Shown here piece after piece: positions 23,471 through 29,698 of a stretch of 32,463 nucleotides of DNA (the first letter of the stretch is position 1; each line of letters opens with the position of its first letter). A model generated the notes under the pieces. The model had not been told where the DNA came from, did not search any database, and saw nothing but the letters and a program-made list of their open reading frames with translations. A program made the translations under genes and the position numbers. The stretch covers positions 1-32,463 of the forward strand of contig JAFULC010000033.1 of NCBI GenBank assembly GCA_017483305.1, given 5' to 3'. The stretch comes from Clostridia bacterium (GTDB lineage: Bacteria; Bacillota; Clostridia; Oscillospirales; CAG-272).

Positions 23471-24358
23471 TCACTTTCCTCTACGCCGCATTTTTCTGTA
23501 GACCGACGGCGTAAATCCCGTGATCTTCTTGAAGGTCTTGGAAAAATAGTTGGGATTGTCAAAGGAAAGAGCATCTGATATTCCCGCAACGGACATTTCG
23601 CTCTCGCGGAGCATCTCCTTTGCCTTCTGTATCTTCAGTTTTGTAAAATATGCCATCAGAGAACTTCCCGAAGTCTTTTTAAACTGCCTGAAAATATAGG
23701 ATTTATTATAGTGCAGAATGTCACATATATCCGACACCGAAAGTCGCTCGGTGATATGCTCTTTCATATATTCGATAACTCTGTCGCTTATTCTTTCGTC
23801 AAACTGCTCGCGGGGCAGAAAGACCGCCTCGGAACTGTCACGCTCGGTCTCATTGCGCATAAGAAGTATGAGCAACAGCTCAAGATAGTTTTTTATAAGC
23901 TGCTGACCGCCGAGAGAGGGGTTTTCAAGCAGCTTCATTTTTTTCAAATCGGGGTCGGAGTAGGGAAGGTCAAAGGTGCGCTTGCTTTCCTCTATAATGG
24001 CGAAAATAATATGCAAAAGACTTTTGTCCACACTCATGTGGCGGTCTTCAAAATAGCGGATAGCCTCATTTTTGCATTCAAACGAAATGATAAAGACGTT
24101 GGGCGCGCGCTTTCCGTCGGCTCTGTGGGCGTGGGTCACTCCGGGCTTGTAAAAAATAACCTCTCCTTCCTTTAATATCACCTCGTTTCCGTTCGAGGAG
24201 CAGATCAGATCTCCCTTGTAAGCATAGACCAGCTCCCAGAAGTCGTGAGATTCCACATGGCTGACGAAATTTTTGTCAAATTCAAAGTAGTGAATGGTGA
24301 CTATTTTGCTTATCACCAATAAGTTTTCGATTTTATGCTTGTAATATTTCTTTTCCAT
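23471..24358 (-). CDS. AraC family transcriptional regulator with N-terminal cupin
   Basis: A 295-residue regulator. The N-terminal cupin-like sensing domain (about 20-110) has 'SHDFWELVYAYKG', 'LKEGEVIFYKPGVTHAH' and a candidate sugar or metal pocket. The C-terminal pair of HTH motifs (about 195-290) has 'LSVSDICDILHYNKSYIFRQF' in the first part and 'MSVAGISDALSFDNPNYFSKTFKKI' in the second (both fit AraC/XylS). It is divergent from the deacetylase operon and is the obvious candidate regulator of it, responding to a sugar or its derivative. ATG 24358 has no visible ribosome binding site, and the best promoter would place the transcript start at or next to the ATG (possible leaderless mRNA). 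Confidence 0.88.
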   Translation of the reverse strand: MEKKYYKHKIENLLVISKIVTIHYFEFDKNFVSHVESHDFWELVYAYKGDLICSSNGNEVILKEGEVIFYKPGVTHAHRADGKRAPNVFIISFECKNEAIRYFEDRHMSVDKSLLHIIFAIIEESKRTFDLPYSDPDLKKMKLLENPSLGGQQLIKNYLELLLILLMRNETERDSSEAVFLPREQFDERISDRVIEYMKEHITERLSVSDICDILHYNKSYIFRQFKKTSGSSLMAYFTKLKIQKAKEMLRESEMSVAGISDALSFDNPNYFSKTFKKITGFTPSVYRKMRRRGK

Positions 24359-24364
24359 AGCTTT

Positions 24365-24393
24365 ATGGTAGCACACTTTTTTTCGTTTGTCAA
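24365..24393 (-). promoter_or_regulatory. Possible promoter of the AraC gene
   Basis: On the minus strand a consensus TTGACA (complement of 24388-24393) is followed after 17 bp by TACCAT (complement of 24365-24370), which matches the -10 consensus at four of six positions. The start site would fall at about 24358, on the start codon. Confidence 0.5.
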
Positions 24394-24464
24394 CAGATTA
24401 GGAATAATATTATCCTTAAAAAATTACAGTAGATTATTTTACTCATTTGGTGGATACATATGCA

Positions 24465-24493
24465 TTGATTTTTTCGCTAAATCAATGTAAAAT
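24465..24493 (+). promoter_or_regulatory. SigA-type promoter of the amino-sugar operon
   Basis: TTGATT at 24465-24470 and TAAAAT at 24488-24493 are 17 bp apart, 36 bases before the deacetylase start. Both boxes are weak, fitting activation by the divergent AraC protein. No clear operator repeat was identified. Confidence 0.6.
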
Positions 24494-24529
24494 ATAAAAT
24501 GTAAGAAATTTCACTTTCAGGAGGATGAT

Positions 24530-25231
24530 ATGAGAGTATTGGCGATAGGGGCTCACCCCGACGATATTGAGATTGCTTGCGCGGGCACGCTTCTCAAATG
24601 TAAGGAGAGAGGGGACGAGGTATTCGTTTGCCATCTTTCCAACGGCGACTTAGGTCACGAGATAATAGAACCCGACGAGCTGGGTGTTATGCGTCAAAAA
24701 GAGGCAAAGAATGCCGGAAGCCTGGGCGGATTTACCGTTATCTGGGGCGGATTTACCGATCTTTGCATTTTTGATAACAAAGAGGCGGTGGATAAGGTAG
24801 TCAAGGTCATCCGCGATGTTGATCCCGACTTTATCATCACCCACAATCCCGACGACTATATGCCCGACCACACGGCGACCAGCAAGCTGGTATTCAGTGC
24901 CTGCTTCTCGGCGACCGTCCCTCATTACAGTGCGGAGAGTGATAAACCTGCAAAGCTGGTTCCCATTTTCTATATGGACACCCTTTGCGGCGTCAACTTT
25001 AATCCCACCGAGTACGTCGACGTTACATCCTTTATCGAAAAGAAGCTTCAGATGCTCAACTGTCACGAATCTCAAATCGTATGGATGCGCGATCACGATA
25101 ACATCGACTTTCCCGATATGGTAAAGACCTGTAGCCGTTACCGCGGCTTCCAGTGCGGAGCGGAGTACGCCGAGGGATTCCGTCAGTGCCTTGTTTACTT
25201 AAAGGGAACTACAAAGAGATATTTGCCTTGA
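24530..25231 (+). CDS. PIG-L/LmbE family deacetylase
   Basis: A 233-residue zinc N-deacetylase of the family of MshB, BshB and GlcNAc-PI or diacetylchitobiose deacetylases, which remove acetyl from N-acetylglucosaminyl groups. Zinc and catalytic motifs are AHPDD (8-12; H9, D12) and HNPDDYMPDH (105-114; H114). AGGAGG is ideally placed before ATG 24530. It has no signal peptide and would act in the cytoplasm. It opens a four-gene run whose other products fit sugar amine deamination, phosphorylation and aldol cleavage, so a free or phosphorylated N-acetyl amino sugar or an N-acetylglucosamine conjugate is the expected substrate. Confidence 0.92.
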   Translation: MRVLAIGAHPDDIEIACAGTLLKCKERGDEVFVCHLSNGDLGHEIIEPDELGVMRQKEAKNAGSLGGFTVIWGGFTDLCIFDNKEAVDKVVKVIRDVDPDFIITHNPDDYMPDHTATSKLVFSACFSATVPHYSAESDKPAKLVPIFYMDTLCGVNFNPTEYVDVTSFIEKKLQMLNCHESQIVWMRDHDNIDFPDMVKTCSRYRGFQCGAEYAEGFRQCLVYLKGTTKRYLP

Positions 25232-25317
25232 TTTTGTCAAGTTTCATACATCTGTTTGCACATTTGGACAACATCCTACAAACAACGATTTTAATTGCTA
25301 TATAAAGGAGAATTATC

Positions 25318-26265
25318 ATGGATTTTTTGTCAACAGTTAAGGACTCTGCCCTCGAAGGATTTTACCCCGCAGGTTGGGATTTCGCAAAGATAGACGCTTG
25401 CGTCGGCGAGCCCGAGACGGTTTGCGACCGTCAGGATTTCTGGAATCCCGATTTCACCCCAATAAAGTGCTCTAACCTCAACGAATTTGAAACCTATATG
25501 GGTCACGAAATAGCCCTCAAGATCAAGGCGGCAAAGGATAAGGGGCAGAAGATCGCGTTTATCCTCCCCGTAGGCCCAATGGGTATGTATAAGTGGGTCG
25601 TTTACTTCCTCAAGGCTTGGAATATTTCCTGCAAGCACGTTTATACCTTCAATATGGACGAGTGGGCGGACGGCGAGGGCAATACGCTCTCCAGCGACAA
25701 CCCCGGGTCCTTTCAGTACGCTATGGAGCAAGCACTCTTCAATCCTCTCGGCGAGCTGACCGTTCCCAAGGATCAGAGAAACTTTGCAACAAAAACAAAT
25801 CTTCCCACCTACCCCGAGAAGATTGCGGCTCTTAAGGCAGAGGGCGCTGAGCTCGTTCTCGTCTACGGCATTGGCAGAATGTGCCATATTGCGTTCTGGG
25901 AGCCCACCTTCGCAGCTGATTATGAGACCGTTGCTGAGTGGGAGAAGGCGCCCTATAGAATCGGCGCGAAGATCCACCCCCTTACAGTTGAGCAAAACGC
26001 ACTGACCAGCTTCAAGTCGAGAACCACCCTGGTTCCTTGCAGAGCGAATACCATAGGCCCCGGCATCTTCCTTCAGGCTGACTATGCTATCGGCGGCGCT
26101 GACGGTACACTTGGACGCGGCATGCAGTGGCAGGGCTTGTCTCTCTGGATGACTCTCCGTCACGGCAAGACCCCTTGGATCACCAGCTCCTACATCCCCA
26201 CCCTCAAGGGTAAGCTCTTCTTCCTTGACGAGCTGGCAGGCCCCCTTGTTGCGGAGTGCAACTGA
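25318..26265 (+). CDS. Glucosamine-6-phosphate deaminase/isomerase-like protein
   Basis: A 315-residue NagB-fold protein, longer than the usual 240-265 residues of NagB, with about 45 extra N-terminal residues. Conserved family parts are '[10 protein letters not shown]' (phosphate loop position), 'TFNMDEW' (111-116 region, with D114 matching the NagB D72 base) and the loop [13 protein letters not shown] (184-196). In classical NagB that loop is GxGxDGHIAFNEP: the histidine and glutamate are kept but the aspartate is Met and the Asn is Trp. It would isomerise and perhaps deaminate an amino sugar phosphate, but the changed loop makes substrate and even deamination uncertain. AAAGGAG precedes the ATG. 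It is 86 bases after the deacetylase. Confidence 0.8.
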   Translation: MDFLSTVKDSALEGFYPAGWDFAKIDACVGEPETVCDRQDFWNPDFTPIKCSNLNEFETYMGHEIALKIKAAKDKGQKIAFILPVGPMGMYKWVVYFLKAWNISCKHVYTFNMDEWADGEGNTLSSDNPGSFQYAMEQALFNPLGELTVPKDQRNFATKTNLPTYPEKIAALKAEGAELVLVYGIGRMCHIAFWEPTFAADYETVAEWEKAPYRIGAKIHPLTVEQNALTSFKSRTTLVPCRANTIGPGIFLQADYAIGGADGTLGRGMQWQGLSLWMTLRHGKTPWITSSYIPTLKGKLFFLDELAGPLVAECN

Positions 26266-26270
26266 TTTAT

Positions 26271-27236
26271 ATGGCAAATAAAACAGGAATCGCCGTGGCA
26301 GGAACCATTCTGGTGGACAAGATCAATCAGATAGCGGCTTATCCTGCCTCGGGCGAATTGACGAAAATTTTGTCGTTGTCACGTGCGGTCGGCGGCGCAG
26401 TCCCCAACGTGGGTATTGATATCAAGCGAGTCGATCCCACTATACCCGTAAAAGTCGTTGGAAAGATAGGAAATGACGGTGATGGCGATTTTTTGGTGAA
26501 AACGCTTGAAGAAAACGATGTTGACACATCTTTTATAGTACGCGGCAAGCTGCCGACCAGTTTTACTGATGTGATGAGCATCGTGGGAGGGCAGAGAACC
26601 TTCTTCACCTACCCCGGAGCTTGCGCAGATTTCGGATTCAAGGACATTGATTTTGAAAATCTGGACGTAAAAATGCTTCATCTTGGATATTTTTTGCTTC
26701 TTGACAAGGTTGACAGCGGTGATGGCACAAAAATTCTCAAAAAAGCTCGGGAAATGGGCATAAAGACCTCCATCGACCTCGTCAGCGAGAACGGCGACCG
26801 TTATCATGTCGTTAAAGATTGCCTAAAATACGTTGATAACGTAATTATCAACGAGCTTGAAGCCGGAATGATCGCGGAGATTGAACCAAAACGCGAAAAT
26901 CTTGAAAAAATTGCCCGGGCTATTAAGGACATGGGCGTTTCCGAGCGAATTATCATCCATATGCCCGAGATTTGCATTTGTCTCTCCGATAACGGTTTTT
27001 TCGAGTTTCCCTCATGGGATCTGCCTAATGGATTCATCAAGGGCAAGACCGGTGCGGGTGACGCGTTTTGCGCAGGCGCACTTATCGGCATCTATCGCGG
27101 ACTTGAGGAGATGGAAATACTTACGCTTGCCTCCAAGGCGGCAACGGTTTCGCTGTCTGCCCCCGATTCTATCGGTGGAATGATGACTGAAGCGGAGATT
27201 GATGCTCTCCTCACCGAAATGAATATTACATTTTAA
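26271..27236 (+). CDS. PfkB family carbohydrate kinase
   Basis: A 321-residue ribokinase-fold kinase. The N-terminal substrate strand begins 'GIAVAGTILVDKI', 'GGAVPN' (41-46) matches the GG sugar-binding turn, and the signature GAGDAFCAG (261-269, base D264) binds ATP and activates the sugar hydroxyl. Close relatives phosphorylate fructose, tagatose phosphates, inosose or nucleosides. Since an aldolase gene follows, a hexose 6-phosphate to 1,6-bisphosphate step (as with PfkZ/LacC) is the likeliest. ATG 26271 lies 5 bases after the previous stop; a GGAG at 26253-26256 is rather distant, so coupled translation is likely. Confidence 0.9.
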   Translation: MANKTGIAVAGTILVDKINQIAAYPASGELTKILSLSRAVGGAVPNVGIDIKRVDPTIPVKVVGKIGNDGDGDFLVKTLEENDVDTSFIVRGKLPTSFTDVMSIVGGQRTFFTYPGACADFGFKDIDFENLDVKMLHLGYFLLLDKVDSGDGTKILKKAREMGIKTSIDLVSENGDRYHVVKDCLKYVDNVIINELEAGMIAEIEPKRENLEKIARAIKDMGVSERIIIHMPEICICLSDNGFFEFPSWDLPNGFIKGKTGAGDAFCAGALIGIYRGLEEMEILTLASKAATVSLSAPDSIGGMMTEAEIDALLTEMNITF

Positions 27237-27250
27237 AAAGGAACAAATAT

Positions 27251-28087
27251 ATGCTTGTAAATTTAAATGACGTATTAAAAAAAGCCCAAGAGGGCAAATA
27301 TGCGGTCGGTCTTTTCAATACCACCGACAGCGATATGCTTCAGGCGGTCATTGATGCATCAGAGGAACTGAATTCCCCCGTAGTCATCGGTACTGCCGAG
27401 GTTCTTTTGCCGTATGGCGAGCTTCAGTTGATCGCGCCTTCGGTCATTGCGGCGGCGAAGAGGGCAAAGGTGCCCGTAGTTGTCCACTACGACCACGGTC
27501 TGACCTTTGACAGATGTATGGAGGCGTTGAAACTTGGTTTCTCCTCGGTTATGTTTGACGGCTCGGTAAAGGATTATGAAACCAACCTTGCGGAGACTCG
27601 TGAGATTGTTAAGATTGCTCACTCCTTCGGTGCATCTGTAGAAGGAGAGATCGGTCACGTCGGCAACGCTATTGACGGTGACGAGGATCTTACAGACATG
27701 TATACCACTCCCGAGGAGGCGAAGGCATACATCGAGGCTACCGGTGTTGATGCCCTTGCTATCGCTATCGGCTCGGCTCACGGCGTTTATAAGAAAAAGC
27801 CTATGCTTAATATCGAGCGACTCAAGGAGATCCGCGCGGCAGTTGACACTCCTCTGGTTCTTCACGGCGGAAGTGGTCTTTCTGACGACGATTTCCGTAA
27901 CACCATCCGCGAGGGAATTGCCAAGATCAACATCTTCACCGACCTCTGTCTCGCCGGCGACAGAGCTACGGCCGACGGCAACGCCAAGAATATAGGCTAC
28001 TTGGATACTCGCAACCTCAAGGTTCAGTACATCAAGGAAGCAGTTAAAGAAAAAATCCGCCTCTTCGGTTCGGAGGGAAAGGCGTAA
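27251..28087 (+). CDS. Class II (zinc) ketose-bisphosphate aldolase
   Basis: A 278-residue enzyme of the FbaA/GatY/KbaY/IolJ family, which cleaves fructose-, tagatose- or 5-keto-deoxyglucuronate-type phosphates into dihydroxyacetone phosphate and an aldehyde. Visible motifs are HYDHG (79-83; usually HLDHG, with D81 catalytic and H82 a zinc ligand), 'SVMFDGSVKDYETN', 'VEGEIGHVG', 'GSAHGVYK' (H177) and 'LHGGSGL' (H205). AAAAGGAAC precedes the ATG and it follows the kinase by 14 bases. It closes the four-gene run and would feed triose phosphates to glycolysis. Which bisphosphate epimer it uses cannot be read from sequence. Confidence 0.92.
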   Translation: MLVNLNDVLKKAQEGKYAVGLFNTTDSDMLQAVIDASEELNSPVVIGTAEVLLPYGELQLIAPSVIAAAKRAKVPVVVHYDHGLTFDRCMEALKLGFSSVMFDGSVKDYETNLAETREIVKIAHSFGASVEGEIGHVGNAIDGDEDLTDMYTTPEEAKAYIEATGVDALAIAIGSAHGVYKKKPMLNIERLKEIRAAVDTPLVLHGGSGLSDDDFRNTIREGIAKINIFTDLCLAGDRATADGNAKNIGYLDTRNLKVQYIKEAVKEKIRLFGSEGKA

Positions 28088-28098
28088 GGTAATATTCA

Positions 28099-28139
28099 GG
28101 GAGGAGGAAACTGTTTTTCAAAATATGTTTCCTCCCCCC
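28099..28139. repeat. Long-loop inverted repeat after the aldolase gene
   Basis: GGGAGGAGGAAAC (28099-28111) pairs with GTTTCCTCCCCCC (28127-28139) with one mismatch and a 15-nt loop. No T run follows. It lies 11 bases after the aldolase stop and may protect the 3' end or be a weak terminator. Confidence 0.55.
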
Positions 28140-28201
28140 TCCGTCGCTCGCAACGGCGTAATAAGTTTTACCGGCAAAGCTCGCGCACATATTGTCTGTG
28201 C

Positions 28202-28246
28202 GGCTATCTCAAATGCTCTAAAATTGCATTTGAGATAGCCCTTATT
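28202..28246. terminator. Bidirectional hairpin terminator
   Basis: GGCTATCTCAAATGC (28202-28216) pairs perfectly with its complement at 28226-28240 (9-nt loop), followed by CTTATTT. It separates the convergent aldolase operon and the B12 uptake operon. Confidence 0.85.
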
Positions 28247-28798
28247 TCATATGTTATATTGTTTTTTCAGCTTTTTTATCAGCTCGGTAAAGGGGACTAT
28301 TAATAAACCCACAATGAAATTGCTTATGCCGTGAGTCACGTCAAAAGCGACACCTGCCGCCATCCACGTGAGTATCCCGTTCCAATCCAATCCGAAAAAC
28401 AAAGCCTGTCCCGGAGCATACAGTATGCCAAACGCGAATCCGAACAGAGAGCAAACCACGGGATAGACCACGCAGCAAAGCCACCTCGGCATTTTCTTCG
28501 GCAGGATCATCGTTATCGCCCACAGGATAGTCCAGATATACAGATATGGCATCCACCACAGAGCAAATCCCGCATAGAGTCCTTCGATCATCACGTAAAT
28601 ATAGATCGATATCAATGCGTACCCTCTGAACGATAGCGTGAGCACCATGATCAGCATCCCGAGCAGGTGGATGTTAGGCAAAACCGCCATGATAACTCTT
28701 GAACAGAACATCAAAGAGCCCATCACAGCGCAGATCACCATCATCAGTATGCGCCTCCGCCAGATATCCTTTGGGCCTTTTTTACTTTGTGTAGACAA
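28247..28798 (-). CDS. ECF transporter S component, probable cobalamin type
   Basis: About 183 residues with five to six hydrophobic segments. The first helix region 'FCSRVIMAVLPNIHLLGMLIM' and the aromatic 'LWWMPYLYIWTILWAI' resemble S components of group II ECF transporters, and a basic 'KKGPKDIWRRR' precedes helix 1. The start is uncertain: TTG 28798 with GGGGAG about 10 bases ahead keeps the basic N-terminus, while ATG 28744 has a stronger GGAGG. A longer GTG 28819 also exists. It overlaps or touches the DUF4430 gene, so they are coupled. The upstream cobalamin riboswitch implies B12 or a precursor as ligand. The ATPase and EcfT partners must be encoded elsewhere. Confidence 0.8.
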   Translation of the reverse strand: MSTQSKKGPKDIWRRRILMMVICAVMGSLMFCSRVIMAVLPNIHLLGMLIMVLTLSFRGYALISIYIYVMIEGLYAGFALWWMPYLYIWTILWAITMILPKKMPRWLCCVVYPVVCSLFGFAFGILYAPGQALFFGLDWNGILTWMAAGVAFDVTHGISNFIVGLLIVPFTELIKKLKKQYNI

Positions 28799-29195
28799 AT
28801 CTGAAGCTCTCCCCACCACTTATTTTTTGGTCGTTTACACCGTAGGGCATCATAGTCTCACCCTGATAAAATCCCCAATACGCCTTATCGTTATCCCAGC
28901 TTGCAAGGATTCCGTTTAGCGTATCAAAAAAGCTCGGATCATTGATGAGCTCGTGCTCGTACATGGCTTCTCCAAGGGTCTCCTTGTCGGTTTTAAGTGT
29001 GACAGTGATCATCTTATCACCTGCCTCAATCTCAAGGGTAACTGTCTTGGCACCCTCGCCGAGCGTTACGTCAGAGGTATATGTTGCATTGTCCCAAAGA
29101 GACGGATCCACTTCGGTGTTGTTGCAGCCAACGAAGCAGAGAAGTGAAATAACGACCAGAATAACCGACGTTACCGATAAAAATGTTTTTTTCAT
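28782..29195 (-). CDS. DUF4430 lipoprotein (transcobalamin-like domain), probable cobalamin-binding
   Basis: A 137-residue exported lipoprotein. The signal peptide 'MKKTFLSVTSVILVVISLL' is followed by the lipobox FVGC (about 22-25), then a short linker and a DUF4430-type domain with 'GDKMITVTLKT', 'YWGFYQGETMMPYGVNDQKI' and the closing 'FRFVYTK'. DUF4430 is related to the C-terminal beta domain of eukaryotic transcobalamin/intrinsic factor, so surface capture of corrinoids is likely. AAAGGA stands before ATG 29195; the open frame upstream runs through the leader and is not coding. It follows the riboswitch and precedes the S component. Confidence 0.88.
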   Translation of the reverse strand: MKKTFLSVTSVILVVISLLCFVGCNNTEVDPSLWDNATYTSDVTLGEGAKTVTLEIEAGDKMITVTLKTDKETLGEAMYEHELINDPSFFDTLNGILASWDNDKAYWGFYQGETMMPYGVNDQKISGGESFRFVYTK

Positions 29196-29270
29196 AAAAA
29201 AATAAATCCTTTCTTTTTTCACAAAAAGGATAAAATAAAAGCGCTCTCTCCGTGAGGACGAAGCGAACGC

Positions 29271-29295
29271 AAAAAAAGATACCCTGCCCGTATCT
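29271..29295 (-). terminator. Riboswitch expression-platform terminator
   Basis: On the minus strand AGATAC (complement of 29290-29295) pairs with GTATCT (complement of 29277-29282) around a 7-nt loop and is followed by seven T residues (29271-29277). The left arm is also part of the antiterminator, so it forms only when that pairing is blocked. Confidence 0.85.
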
Positions 29296-29531
29296 GCAAA
29301 AACGATCGCGCCTCTCACTCTGCCCAGAGACCTTTATCGAGCACAGAACGGTAAGCATTCCGACTTGATCGTTTGCAGATAGCAAACGAAGATACGGTAA
29401 TGGCTGTTGCCGCGGATTCCCACCGCAGTTTCCTTACCCCCGAGCAGTACCGTCATACAGGAATGAACCTCCGCAGTACGCCCGACAACAGATCACTTTC
29501 GCGACCCGATGAGCTGTGTTATTCTTTTGTG
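29282..29531 (-). promoter_or_regulatory. Cobalamin riboswitch with antiterminator
   Basis: The minus-strand leader contains GCGGTGGGAATCCGCGGC (complement of 29409-29426), matching the conserved core of cobalamin aptamers, then a CCATTACCGT stretch where CCGCTACTGT is usual. AAGTCGGAATGCTTACC (complement of about 29350-29366) resembles the B12 box. Downstream, TATCTGCAAACGATC (complement of 29367-29381) can pair with GATCGTTTTTGCAGATA (complement of 29291-29307) as an antiterminator. B12 binding should favour the terminator and switch off the DUF4430 and S-component genes. Confidence 0.87.
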
Positions 29532-29538
29532 TGACTTA

Positions 29539-29567
29539 ATTCTATCACAAATCCCGACATATTTCAA
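29539..29567 (-). promoter_or_regulatory. SigA-type promoter of the B12 uptake operon
   Basis: On the minus strand TTGAAA (complement of 29562-29567) and TAGAAT (complement of 29539-29544) are 17 bp apart. Transcription would start near 29532, giving a leader of about 335 nt that carries the riboswitch. Confidence 0.75.
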
Positions 29568-29698
29568 TAGCAAAACAAAAAACATCACAAATTTTTTAAA
29601 AATTTACCGATAAACCCAACCTTTCTCTGATTTGAACTGTCTATAAGGTGAAGCAGCTTCAAAAGATAATCCACAAACCCAACGAAACAGGAGAACAA
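29568..29698. other. Divergent intergenic region upstream of the sigma factor gene
   Basis: About 130 AT-rich bases lie between the B12 operon promoter and the sigma gene. I find no SigA promoter with good boxes for the plus strand. An AAC (618-620 of the 29000s) and a GTC (639-641) 18 bases apart faintly resemble an ECF-type promoter, which would mean self-regulation, but the match is weak. AGGAGA lies 6 bases before ATG 29699. Confidence 0.4.

Noticed and set aside
25232-25317. An internal promoter before the NagB-like gene (TGC then TATATA at 25299-25304)
   Set aside because: No -35 box is found at the right distance, and the box touches the ribosome binding site, so the start would fall too close to the ATG.
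29618-29641. An autoregulatory ECF promoter (AAC ... GTC) before the fused sigma factor gene
   Set aside because: Only three-base cores match, the 18-base spacing is at the edge of what is usual, and the AT-rich region gives many such chance pairs. Alignment of orthologous upstream regions would decide.
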